Origin: Aegilops tauschii subsp. strangulata | Taxonomy: Eukaryota; Streptophyta; Magnoliopsida; Poales; Poaceae | DNA: 64,000 bases | Direction of reading: 5' to 3' | NCBI RefSeq assembly: GCF_002575655.3 | Contig: NC_053037.3 | Span: forward strand, 501,650,544-501,714,543 | Shown here: positions 10,122 to 20,820 of the stretch, piece by piece | Position numbering within the stretch: position 1 is the first letter of the stretch | Layout of the letters: every line of letters starts with the position of its first letter | Notes under the pieces: generated by a model | What the model saw: the letters and a program-made list of their open reading frames with translations, nothing else | Databases searched by the model: none | What the model was told of the DNA's origin: nothing | Position numbers and translations under genes: made by a program

Positions 10122-12109
10122 TGATACGTCACTGTCGTATCTATAATTTTTGATTGTTTCATGCCAATATTATACAACTTTCACATACTTTTGGCAACAA
10201 TTTATATGATTTATGGGACTACATATTGATCCAGTGCTCAGTGCCAGTTCCTGTTTGTTGCACTTTTTTGTTTCATGGAATATCCATGTCAAACGAAGTC
10301 CAAAAGTGATAAAATTTTACGGAGAATTATTTTGGAATAGATGTGATTTTTGAGAGGTGCAGTCAACGCAAACGGAGGCCCACGGCCTCCACTACCTACC
10401 AGGGCGCGCCTGGCACCCCCTGGCGCACCCAGGTGTCTTGTTAGCCCCCGTAAGTCAATTGGGGCTCTTCTTCGGGCGCAAGAAAGATAATTTATGGGAA
10501 AAATTGCGTAAAATTTTCGGTGCAATAGGAGTTACGGATCTCCGGGAATTTAAGAAATGGTGAAGGGACAGAAAACAGGAACGAGAAATAGAATAGAACA
10601 GAGAGATAGATCCAATCTAGGAGGGGCTCTCGCCCCTCCGCTGCCATGGCAACCATCTAGGGGGAGGCCAAGAAAGAATAAGGAGGGGGGCTCTCTTCCC
10701 CTCTCTCCCTGTGGCGCCGGAATACCGCAGGGGCAATCATCGTGTGACGGCGATCTACTCCAACAACTCTGTCATCTTCACCAACATCTTCATCACCTTC
10801 CCACATCTATATTCAGCGGTCCACTCTCCCGCAACCCGCTGTACCCTCTACTTGAACATGGTGCATTATGCTTCATATTACTATCCAATGATATTTGCCA
10901 TCCTATGATGCTTGAGTAGATTTTTATTCTCCTATCGGGTAATTGGTGAATTGCTATGATTGGTTTAATTTGCTTGTGGATATGTTGCTATCCTTTGGTG
11001 ATCCTCATATGAGCGCGCGTGTGGATCACACCATTGGGTTAGTTGTATATATGTTGATAGGACTATGCATTGGAGGGAAAGAGTGACAGAAGCTTCTTCC
11101 TAAACATAGAAATTGATGCATACGGGATTTAAAGGGGACCAATATATATGTTAAAGCTATAGTTGGGTATTACCTTAATGAATTTTAGTAGTTGACGATG
11201 CTTCCTAATTGTCCAATCATAAGTGCATAGAATTCCAAGTAAGGAGTGACATGCTAGTAGTGGCCTCTCCTATATAAAAACTTGCTATTGGTCTAGTAAC
11301 GTAGTCAATTGCTTAGGTACAATTCTGCAAATCCTACCACTACTAATCCACACTCGCTATACTAATTTAATTGTACTTTAACTAGAACAACACCTACTTT
11401 TTATTTCCAAGTTCTTTATTTTCTTGCAAACCTATCCAACCACATCTACAAAGTACTTCAAGTTTTATTCTTGTTCTACGTAAATCAAAATTTAATTGTG
11501 CGTAGAGTTGTATCGGTGGTCGATAGAACTTGAGAGACTATTTGTTCTACCTTTAGCTCCTCGTTGGGTTCGACACTCTTATTTATCGAAAAAGGCTACA
11601 AACGATCTCCTATACTTGTGGGTTATCATGCCTATATACATGATCATTGCCTTGGATATCGTCATAATTATTTGTTCTTCTATCAATTGCCCAACAGTAA
11701 TTTGTTTACCCACCGTATGCTATTTTCTCGAGAGAAGCCACTAGTAAAATCTACGGCCCCCGGGTCTATCTTTTATCATACTGTTTTCACATCTATTATT
11801 TCGAAAACCCAAAAAAACCTTCATGCACTTTTTCTTTACTTATTTTATTTCGTGTCTTTGCTAGCTATATTTATCCAATCTCATACAATTTAATATATCT
11901 TTTTATCGTGGAGGGATTCACAACCCCTCTTACGCGTTGGGTTGCAAGGATTTGTTCTTTGTGTGCAGGTACCGTTTACATAGTGTTGTTTGGTTCTCCT
12001 ACTGGATTGATAACCTTGGTTTCATAACTGAGGGAAATACTTACCATAGCTGTGCTGCATCATCCCTTCCTCTTTGGGAAAATACCAACGCAAAATCATG
12101 CTATCGTCA
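10122..12109 (+). mobile_element. 3' LTR (1988 bp) of the 3466-12109 element
   Basis: The LTR starts TGATACGTCACTGTCGTATC and ends CTATCGTCA, just before the ATAGC target duplication. It shows the usual landmarks of this Triticeae LTR group: a GGAGTTACGGATCTCCGGGAA block, a TATACTTGTGGGTTATCA block at ~11610-11630, and a CTACTGGATTGATAACCTTGG block near the end. The ORFs in it are not genes. The corresponding 5' LTR is nearly all deleted. Confidence 0.8.
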
Positions 12110-12209
12110 ATAGCCTTCCAACCTATAGCTAGGTTCAAAAGTCGGGATAAGTAGAAATGACACCTGTAAAGTCCAAGAAAGCTTTGTGAATGACCTCAAA
12201 GCTTCCTGG
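12110..12209. repeat. satellite unit 4, continuation after the retrotransposon
   Basis: ATAGC at 12110-12114 is the target duplication. From 12115 the sequence continues the 461-bp satellite exactly where 3465 stopped (CCTTCCAACCTATAGCTAGG, then GTAGAAATGACACCTGT and CTCAAAGCTTCCTGG). It is cut again at 12209 by the next retrotransposon, whose target duplication is CCTGG (12205-12209). Confidence 0.85.
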
Positions 12210-12661
12210 TGTCGGTGTGAAAACCGGTGGATCTCGGGTAGGGGGTCCAGAACTGTGGACCTCAGATCGATGGGGAATAGTAGACGTGGGGCACGATATT
12301 TACCCAGGTTCAGGCCCTCTCTAAGAGGTAAAACCCTATGTGTTGCGTGATTATATTGCTTGTGTATAAGGGGATTACGGAGTAGATCTACCACGAGATA
12401 GGTCGAACTAAACCCTAACTCGTAGGATTGCAATGGTTCCTCTCCTATTCTACAGACTAAACCCTCTGGTTTATATAGACACCAGGGGTATTAGGATTTA
12501 CAGATAGTCGGTTACATCAAGGAGACGCGGATCTTCCATATTGACTTGGAGAACACACCAAGGCAGAAAAGGTCTACGGATCCGACACAATGCGGCCCAA
12601 CAATCCGGCCCATGAGAGATGAGCCGGCCACCTGAGGACCCCCTAGTCCAGGACTCCCTCA
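12210..12661 (-). mobile_element. 3' LTR (452 bp) of the outer Fatima-like element
   Basis: It begins TGTCGGTGTGAAAACCGG and ends GTCCAGGACTCCCTCA, with satellite target CCTGG before it. On the minus (sense) strand it carries a TATA box, CTATATAAAC, at about 12471-12480. The LTR length and text match the two LTRs at 15680-16143 and 24412-24879. Its partner LTR is beyond the window. Confidence 0.85.
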
Positions 12662-13104
12662 ATAGCCTGGCTTCCTGTAACTCCTATGACTGCAGACTCT
12701 GGCTTGCAGGCGAGTCCCCTTGTCCCCTGAATATTCGGGATAATCTTCTCCAATTAGGCCTTTTAAATGGTGCTTGGTCCAGTTCGGCTATGCACCAGAC
12801 CATATCTAGATTCCGAACTGTCAACTTTACTTAGCCACGAAGGCCAACTGCTCCAATGTGAATAGTGTTTTTGTCTGACAACTTTCGGCGAAGGGTCACG
12901 AACAATCGAACCATTATGAGGACTCGATGCGCGGCTCAAGGCACCCCCTCCGTCGACACGTTCCATCTAGGTGGATATCGTGTTCCGTTCTTTAAGGGAT
13001 TTGATCAACGATCCCCCACATCTACCCGTGTGTGACGCTTCGGATATATCGGGAGGTGGAGAGGCCAGCGACGCGTTTAAAGGACCCCTGGCATTCTGAC
13101 TGCT
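12662..13104. other. region between outer 3' LTR and antisense gene
   Basis: The first bases (ATAGCCTGG) correspond, on the minus strand, to the position of the polypurine tract that primes plus-strand synthesis, although this copy is diverged from the inner one (GTAGCCCCTGA at 16144). The rest is non-coding and would be the 5' flank and promoter region of the plus-strand gene. It is homologous to 16144-16570 in the inner copy. Confidence 0.5.
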
Positions 13105-13113
13105 TATAAAAAG
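13105..13113 (+). promoter_or_regulatory. TATA box of outer antisense gene
   Basis: TATAAAAAG lies 86 bp upstream of the plus-strand ATG at 13191. The inner copy has TTTATAAG at the homologous place (16571-16578), about 120 bp upstream of its ATG. The conserved position supports a promoter for the antisense gene separate from the LTR promoter. Confidence 0.5.
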
Positions 13114-15679
13114 AAAACGGCCACAATTATCCCCGTACGCCCTTTTCTTCCTTTCGCCGCATTTCTCCTGATCCACAGAGCTCAAGCGCCATGTCTCAAC
13201 TTCTCTCCAAAGCTCCGCTCCCGGTTCTTGGCGAGGGCTGGATCCGGTGCGGGGGGCAACTGGGAGGCCTCGACCATCACCAATAAGGATATCGAGGAGT
13301 TGAAGCGTGTTGGCTACCTCCCAGCCGTCGTCGTTCACCGGGCCCCAGAAGTAGGCTAGGTCATTCCCACACCGCGGATTGGCGAGAGGGTGGTATTCAT
13401 CCCCCACTTCGTTCGAGGGCTAGGCATTTTTATGGGCTAGACTTTCATGATCTAGCCCTGAACTCCATCCTCCACCTTTCATCTTTCATCATCATTTGTG
13501 AGGCTTTCCTCCGCATCCATCCGCACTTCAGCTTATGGCTGAAGGTATTCAATGTGAGGCATACAAGTCCGAACACCACACCACCGTGCACCACTTCCTT
13601 GACACCACCTACGACAAGCTGTGGAGGACGCTATTCAACCCCAAGAAGAGGATTGGCCATTGGAAGATGAGGAGGACGCTGGCCTTGACGCCGAACACTG
13701 TCCCAAGAAGGTAACAAGGCTTTTATCCGTTCTAAAGTCAGACATTCATATTACAGTAGATTGATTCTTTGTTCTCCTATTTCCACAGGGTTGGCTCAAG
13801 AAGGCCGAGAATGGATAACCCGGCCCCGCTGCCCGAAGACCCCAGGTCGGCTTAGTTGGAAGAAATGCTGGCTGCGGCGCCTTATAAGGCGCCAGATAAA
13901 AAGGAGAAAAAGAAAAAGAAGAACCCCGCGAGGGAGGCCCGGGAGGGTCTCCACCAGCGGATCCCTTCGGACACCAAGTCCGGGGACACCCATGCCACCT
14001 CCACGTATGAGGGGGAGCTGGACGAATAGGGGGTCGAGGAGAGTGACTCTCCCGCACCAGAAAAAGAGCGGCCTCCGCCGAGGCCGAAGAAGGGCATCCT
14101 CCCCCACCTCCGAAGATGAGCAGGGGGAGTTGGTCATACCTTATGATAGTTCAGACTCCGATAAGGAGTCCTTAGCCTCCGAGAAGGTCCCGAAGAAGGT
14201 TCGCAGGGTCAAGCCCTGCGCAGAAAGGTGAGAATCCGAATGCTTTCTGGGCAGTGGTTTCACTAACCCATTACTAACTACATGTACACACTCATGTTGT
14301 AGCCCGCCGCGCGACCTCCCTACGGACCAGATGTCAGAGGGCGCCTCTCCGCCAGCCAACCTGGCAGAAAGCGGGGGCAACTCGCATTATGCGCCTCCTC
14401 CGGTCACTAGAGAGACTGGGGAGGTGCTGTCCTAGAGGACCCCGCCCGTGATGAACACGAGGGGTGACGTTGATGTTGACATGGCCGAAGCTGACAATTC
14501 AGCCGCCAAAAACCAGGAGAAGGAGCTCGGCCAAGCCGAGCCCTCTCAGAAGATGATTTCGGAGCCTTCACAGCCTTGCAAAGCATCGCAGCTACCCTTC
14601 AACAAAGGGGGAGCCGAGGCCCTACCACCGGCGCCGAGCACCGGGGTCCGGGTCACGGCAGAGTGGCCAGACCTGATGGAAGAGGCCATGAATGGCCCCT
14701 CCATAGTAGCTGAACATTCGCCCTGATGGGTACGGTTTTATAAAGTGTTCGGCCACTAACGACATACTGAAACAAGCTTTTGACGGCCTCCTGACAGGCT
14801 TTGAGGTAGGCAAAGTAATGTTCTCTATTCAATAAAAGTATATTTTATAGTTAGGGCATTAACGACCCTTATACATAGCAGCCCCCGAGAGTCTGTCAAG
14901 TTTTGAAAAGAAACCTGGCTAAGTATCTAGATCGCAAGAATGATAGGCTAACCAAGGTGCTTGTTACATAAATGCAGGCTTCGGCGTTAGCGGCCGCAGC
15001 CAATGCCACCGAACTTGCTGATATGAATCGGAAGCTTAAGCGTTCCGATGAAGAGCTTGACCTCATCAACAAGCGATTCGATGAGGCACAAGGTTAGTAT
15101 GAGTAAAATGTGTTCCCTGGGATTCTTTGTCGAACAAAGTATCCGGAATTGCCCCTAAGCGAGGACTATTTTGCAGCTATTGCCGCAGAGGTCGAAAGCC
15201 TCAAGGCCGAACTACTACGGACCAGGAAGGAAGCGGAAAAATAGAAGGGGGCGGCCGAACAGGCGGCTAGCGATCTCGCGTTGGTGAAAACCGAACGCGA
15301 GAAGCATGAGGCCAGGGTGGCCGAAGTGCAACAAGAGCTCAAGGATGCCATCACGGAATGTGAGGACCTTGAGCAAAAGAACAAGGAGCACGCCACCATG
15401 CTGGCGAACATGAAGACGGAGATCCAAGAGGCGCGGTCGGAGACACAGAGCGCCCGGGAGGAGCTCCAGCAAGTGAAGCAAATTGCCAATGGTAAGCAGT
15501 ACTTAATGCAGAGTGTATTTGGCGGCCAAAGATTCAAGTTGCTCACCCAGGTCTGGCGTTCCGCAGGCGCCATTGCGGATCTCCCGAAGAGTGTGGCCAA
15601 TGCCACAAGGCACTATGCTGCCCGAGAGGGTGACACAGAGCTAAGGCTGTTCTGGGTGCAAATCCAGGTGCCCGAGCAC

Positions 15680-16143
15680 TGTCGGTGCCAAAACCGGCGG
15701 ATCTCGGGTAGGGGGTCCGGAATTGTGTGTCTAAGGTCGATGGTAACAGGAGACAGGGGACACAATGTTTACCCAGGTTCGGGCCTTGTCTATGGAGGTA
15801 ATACCCTACTTCCTGCTTGATTGATCTTGATGAATATGAGTATTACAAGAGTTGATCTACCACGAGATCGTAATGGCTAAAACCTTAGAAGTCTAGCCTA
15901 TATGACTGTATCCGTTTTCGGACTAAGCCCTCCGGTATAGACACCGGAGGGACTAGGGTTGTACAAAGTCGGTTACAGAGAAAGGAATCTTCATATTTGG
16001 TCGCCAAGATTGCCTTCCACGCCTAGGAGAGTCCCATCTGGACACGGGAGAGAGTCTTCGGTCTAGCACCTTTACAACCCATTAGTCCGGCCCATGTCCA
16101 ATAGGCCGGTCGCCCGAGGACCCCTAAGTACATGATTCCCTCA
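15680..16143 (-). mobile_element. 3' LTR (464 bp) of inner Fatima-like element
   Basis: It begins TGTCGGTGCCAAAACCGGCG and ends ATGATTCCCTCA. In the place where the partner LTR has TTTATATAGAC (sense TATA box) this copy has a 4-bp deletion (GGTATAGAC). As the downstream LTR in the minus-strand sense, loss of its promoter would not prevent transcription of the element. Confidence 0.85.
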
Positions 16144-16570
16144 GTAGCCCCTGAACCAGGCTTCAATGACGAGGTGTCCGGTGTGCAGATTGTCTTCGCA
16201 TTGCAAGGCGGGTTCCCCTTTCCGAATACTCCAAGATAGTCTTCGGACGCAACGAACGTGTCTGGATCTGCAACACAAGTACCACACACACAGCCGTAGA
16301 GAGTATAGTATTTCACGAGTCCCATATGCTGACAACTTTTTGCAAGATGACATCATGTCTACCCGGTCATCATTTTGAACCGTTTTCGTCTGCCGTTCCG
16401 CGTTTCGAGATGCGGTTTCCATTGGCACGTCTTGTCAAAGCAGAGATCGTGTCCCCTTACTGCGGGATTCTCATCAATACGGGCATGGGTAATCCAAACG
16501 TGTCGTTTGCACATCCCTTGGGAATAGGCGAGTTCTAAGGAGAGTGGGGAGGCGTGCGATATTGATTGCC
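16144..16570. other. polypurine tract and 5' flank of inner antisense gene
   Basis: GTAGCCCCTGA at 16144, read on the minus strand, is TCAGGGGCTAC immediately before the 3' LTR. This is the expected polypurine tract position. The remaining ~400 bp is non-coding and leads to the TATA box at 16571. Confidence 0.5.
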
Positions 16571-16578
16571 TTTATAAG
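16571..16578 (+). promoter_or_regulatory. TATA box of inner antisense gene
   Basis: TTTATAAG lies about 120 bp before the ATG at 16690, followed by a pyrimidine-rich leader (CCCTTTCTTCACCC onwards). The position matches 13105-13113 in the outer copy. Confidence 0.5.
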
Positions 16579-16689
16579 GGGATAAGGATTCCCTTTCTTC
16601 ACCCACGCCTTCTCTCTTCCTCTGCCCTTCCATTCTCGAGCTCCAGCGCCCAAGCTCTCATCTTTTCCGCCTCAAGCAAGCACTCCACC

Positions 16690-19600
16690 ATGTCCGGGTC
16701 TGGAGGGCAAGGCAAGTGGATGGCCTCCTCCGTTAAGGAGAAGGACATCGCCGAGCGTCGGGAGGCTGGGCATCTGGCGAAGGAAATCGCCCACCGGCTT
16801 CCGGCCAAGGGGCAAGTCGTCCCTACACCGAAGCCCAACGAGAGGGTGGTGTGCATCCCTCGTTTCTTCTGTTGGTTAGGGTTTCCACTCCACCCTTTCA
16901 TCCGCGGATTGATGTTCTATTACGGGCTAGATTTCCACGATCTAGCCCCGAACTCTTTCCTTAACATCTCGGCATTCATTGTCGTGTGTGAGGCTTTCCT
17001 CCGCATCCAGCCCCACTTCGGACTGTGGCTCAATATCTTCAACGTGAAGCCGAAGGTGGCGGATGGCCAACATGCGAAGTGTGGAGGAGCCATGGTGAGC
17101 AAGATGCCCAACGTCACATGTCCCAAAGGCACGTTTGTGGAGACTGTCAAGGAGTGGCAAAAGTTGTGGTTCTACATCATAGAGCCCCACGACGCCACCT
17201 AGGCCGCGGCTACTGAATTCAAGTCCGGAGCTCCAATGCGGCTTACCTCCTCGATGGAGAAGGGCCCAAATTGGTCTTTGTCGGATGAGCTGATAGTGCT
17301 ACAAATGCGCATCCGAAGCATGGTGGACAAAAATGTCAAACTCGTCGACGTGATCCAGGTGATGCTAGTTCGCCGGATCCTCCCCTGCCAAAGCCGAATC
17401 TGCCCTCTATGGCAATTTGATCCGGAGAAGCACCAAACCTTGGAAAGGCTCTTCGGAACTACTCACGAAGATGCCTGGAAGTTGCTCTTTGAGGGCAATG
17501 AGAAGCCGCCGGTCATAGATTTAGACCGAGGGCACGATCTTGCGCATCCCGCTAATGCGGTAAGTCCTTCACGTCTCGGGACGCATCCTCTACCTGCTTG
17601 TTCAAGGAGCATGTCTAAACTTTACTATATTTTTCAGGTATGGATAGAGAAAGCGGAGCGGATTCAATGTTCGGCTCCACTGCCCGAAGAACCAGTCATC
17701 CCGCTCCTGGCGAAGATGCTGGTCCCGGCGCCCTATCAGCCATCGGAGAAGAAGGTCAAGAAGAAGGCCAAGGGGGCCAAAGGTGGCCCCCATCGCAAGT
17801 GTGCTTCGGTCGTGACGTCCGAAGACGACGAGACCCATTCCTTCGCCGTTGAGGATGACGACGAGGAGGAGGAGGAAAACAACCCTCCCCCTGATGGGGG
17901 GAGGAAGAAGAGGGCAGCCTCCACAAATCTGGAGGCGGAAGCGTCCAAGAGGGGGAACGGCTCCCTTGCGGATAACTCCGCATGCGATGTCGATAGCAGT
18001 CCGGAACGCCGCCCTCGGAACAAGCCCCTGGCCGCATCGTAAGTGTTGGAAACTCATATTCGTCCGTGTATCCTGCCTCTTCGCCTCATGGTATTAACAT
18101 GTCAAGTAATGCTATTACAGTCCGGCCCACGACAGCTCCCAGCGATCCTCATCAGGAGGTTCACTGGACTCGAAGGCGATGGCCAGCGAGTCACCGCCGG
18201 CCGCTCAATCTCCCAAGGCCAAGGGCGACGCCGAGGTGCTGTCCCAAAGGACCTTCCCCGGCCAGGGAGAGGGTCAGGAGGCGCCAGAGGGCGAGACCTC
18301 AGTCGCCGGACACATGGGGGAGCAGACCCCCATGGAGACGGGCGATGGGGGCCATGCTCAGTTCGGCCCCCAGCCGAATACGATACCGGAGACCTATACG
18401 GCTCCAGAATCCGGCGAGCAACCTCCTTCGAAAGAAGGGGCTGTGCCTATTCCGCCGGTGACCTCTGTCCAACCAGAGGCACCGGATAATCTGCTGGAAG
18501 CGCTACGAGGCGCTTCCATCGTGGATGAACACCATATCCTTATGGGTACGGTGATTGAGAGGGTTCAGTCCATCAAGAGCGGACTGACCGATGCCTGCAG
18601 CAGCCTGCTGACCGGCTTTGAGGTAAGCGAGGCAAAAGAAAAAATCCCAATACAGACAGTAGCCCCTGAGACACTGTCCGATGTTCGGAAAGAAAAGCCG
18701 GACAGAGGATCAATTAAATTTCACAGGAAACTAACTAAATTTGTCTTATGTGAATAAGCAGGCGTCGTTGCTGGCCGCGAGCTCACACACTGTCGAAGTC
18801 TCCGGACTAAAGCAGAGACTGGAGCGGGCCGAGGAAGAGCTCGGCCAAGTGAGGAAGCAGCTAGAAGACCAGCAAGGTATGCAATGACTCGCTAGATATT
18901 CAGAAAGAATAAATGATGTGTATTGACCGTAGTGTCATGATATGTGTAGGAGCGACGACCGAGGTCGAGGCCCTTAAAAAGGCCTTGGCCGAAGCCGAGG
19001 AGAAAGCTGCCAAGGAGCAATCCGCCCGCAAGAAGCTCAAGGCCAGGCTTAACGAGGTCCAGCAAGAGCTCCAGGACGCTGTGAAAAAATGTGATGCCTT
19101 GGAGTGCGATGTTTCAGCTCAAGAGACCGAACTCGCCAAGGCTCGCCAAAGTGCGGAAGAGGCCCGGGTTGAAGCCCAGGGCGCCCTCCAGGAGATCCAG
19201 GAGGCCAAAAAGATCGCGGCAGGTAAGACGTTTAGTATGCAAAGCAAGTATGTGAAGAAGACGTATTTCTTACTAACCCGGATTTGGAGTTCTCCAGGGG
19301 CGTTTGCGGATCTGCCGCGCAGTGTGTCTGACGCTGCAGAGTTCTTTCGAGCCGAAGAAGGGAGCTCAACGGAGAAGCTATTCTAGTCGCAGTGTCTTGC
19401 CCCAGAACATCCAATGCCCTTTAGCGATCAGCTAAAACAGCTGCTAGAGCTGCATAGGGTGGCCGAGCTAGCCATGAAGGATTTGATAATCCGGCTGTGG
19501 CCTGCCGAAGCTATACCGAGCAGCTACTACGGGCTCGTGAAGCGGCTTGTGAGCGCCTGTCCTCGGCTGGCCGTCGTCAAGCGATCGGCCTGCATCGAGG

Positions 19601-19779
19601 GCGCGCGCATGGCCTTCACCCGCGTCAAGGTATGGTGGGCGAAGATGGATGCCGTCAAGCTTGTGACCGAGGGGCCACCCGAAGGCAAGGAGCACCGCAC
19701 GCCCGAGTGGTATTTTGAAGATGTCCTGGAGGGGTCTTGCATTGTGGCGACGCAATGTGTGCAAGACATTATATTTTAA
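16690..19779 (+). pseudogene. inner antisense gene: spliced, 880-codon ORF with two TAG codons, Transposase_28-like plus coiled coil
   Basis: Runs antisense to gag. Exons by GT-AG sites: 16690-17559, 17638-18038, 18121-18622, 18762-18876, 18950-19222, 19298-19779 (870, 401, 502, 115, 273, 482 nt; 2643 nt in total). Joined, they stay in one frame with only two internal stops, TAG at 17200 and TAG at 19384. The second is TGG (Trp) in the outer copy. Residues ~53-125 resemble the Pfam family described as putative gypsy-type transposon (Transposase_28): FFCWLGFPLHPFIRGLMFYY, then CEAFLRIQPHFGLW. Exon 2 has Lys-rich and acidic tracts. Exons 4-5 form a long coiled coil. The C-terminus (KQLLELHRVAELAMKDLIIR) is conserved with the outer copy. 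No enzymatic motif is seen; the function is unknown and the transposase name is historical. Confidence 0.8.
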
Positions 19780-20820
19780 TGAATACATTCATGTTTTTCT
19801 CTGCCTTGTATGATGAGAACAAGGTTGCTATGTAATATGATATGTGTTATGTAATATAATATTTTAAAAAATCACCTCCTGTGCGGCCGTGTTGTATGAA
19901 ATCTGAGAGTTGGCCAGTGGTCGACTTCTGCCCCCACGTAGGTAGTACGGGGGTGTTCGGGATGTAATCTAAACACTCTTGATCCAATTGTTTGGTCCTT
20001 GAAGGAGGTGTTTAGCGCAATGAACCAGGCAATCAGACTATTCGCCTTGAATACACCCTCAATTAGCCATAGGAGTTTGACAATAAAAATTTAGGCACAG
20101 CCCCTGGTATCCGAACTAGGAAGTTGTAAACACCTGATCGGGCAAGTACCGACCCCTCGCATAATGCGGAAGAAATCTCTAAGGATTTGAAACCTCTGGA
20201 GAGCTGACCAGCTCTCGCCGCATCATGACAGTCAGTTTTCGGCTTTCTCTACTGAGGTGCTCCTTTGGGTAAACCAGGGCACAATCGCAGTAGTTCCCCT
20301 TTACTACCTTAGCCGATATAGCGGAATGTAAGGTAGCAAGCACAGGAGCAGGGCAACCCAACTATTGACCCAAGACATGATTCGGAGCCAATGCATATAG
20401 TGCTAAATTCGGGGTGTCGAACTATACTGTAAAAAAGTGTTCGGACTTTGTTGCCGTAGTGTGGGGCGCTATGAAGCCCCTGGAAAATGTGAAACATACC
20501 AAAGTGTACGGGTGCTATCTGATAAGGTTATCAACAGAAAAAGGAAAGCAGAAATGGAGCGAAGGTAATAAGCTGGGGCCCTAAAATTTGGGCCGCAAAC
20601 TGTTTCCATTATAATTTGATTAATACGTCAAAGCGCATTAATACAAGTAGTTTGGTAAGCAACGGGCTATTTAACATGCCACAACCAAGGGAGAGCTATG
20701 TGTGGGTCCTGAGAACAAGTAGAGTGATCATTAAAGAAACCACCTAGAAATTCCCCTGTACGTCTGTGCTTCTTGCCATCTTGGTGTATTTATCCTTCGA
20801 AAGGATCGCGGGTCAGGCCG
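19780..20820. other. convergent spacer of inner element
   Basis: About 1 kb between the end of the plus-strand gene and the end of the minus-strand protease ORF. The homologous spacer is 25257-26405 in the outer copy; shared landmarks include a GTGCGGCCGT block, a CCCACGTAGNTNCTACGNGGGTGTTC block and a TTAGCCATA..AGGAGTTTGAC block. Pol would be expected here in an autonomous relative. No RT or integrase trace is seen. Confidence 0.55.

Larger units (their letters stand above)
3466..12109 (+). mobile_element. gypsy-type LTR retrotransposon, degenerate (Sabrina/WHAM-like, tentative)
   Basis: The element starts with TGATACGTCTCCAACGTATC and ends with TATCGTCA. It is flanked by perfect 5-bp duplications, ATAGC at 3461-3465 and ATAGC at 12110-12114. 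Removing it rejoins the 461-bp satellite unit exactly. The 3' LTR (10122-12109) is complete. The 5' LTR is reduced to a few tens of bases because a deletion joined the LTR start to gag at about 3500. The order is gag, protease remnant, then a long non-coding 3' region and LTR. No reverse transcriptase or integrase remains. The family name rests on memory of the LTR ends and 3' region and should be checked. Confidence 0.85.

Noticed and set aside
10122..12109. Genes in the 3' LTR (ORFs at 10289-10919 and 11496-11893)
   Set aside because: All lie within LTR sequence of a Triticeae retrotransposon family; no domain recognised.
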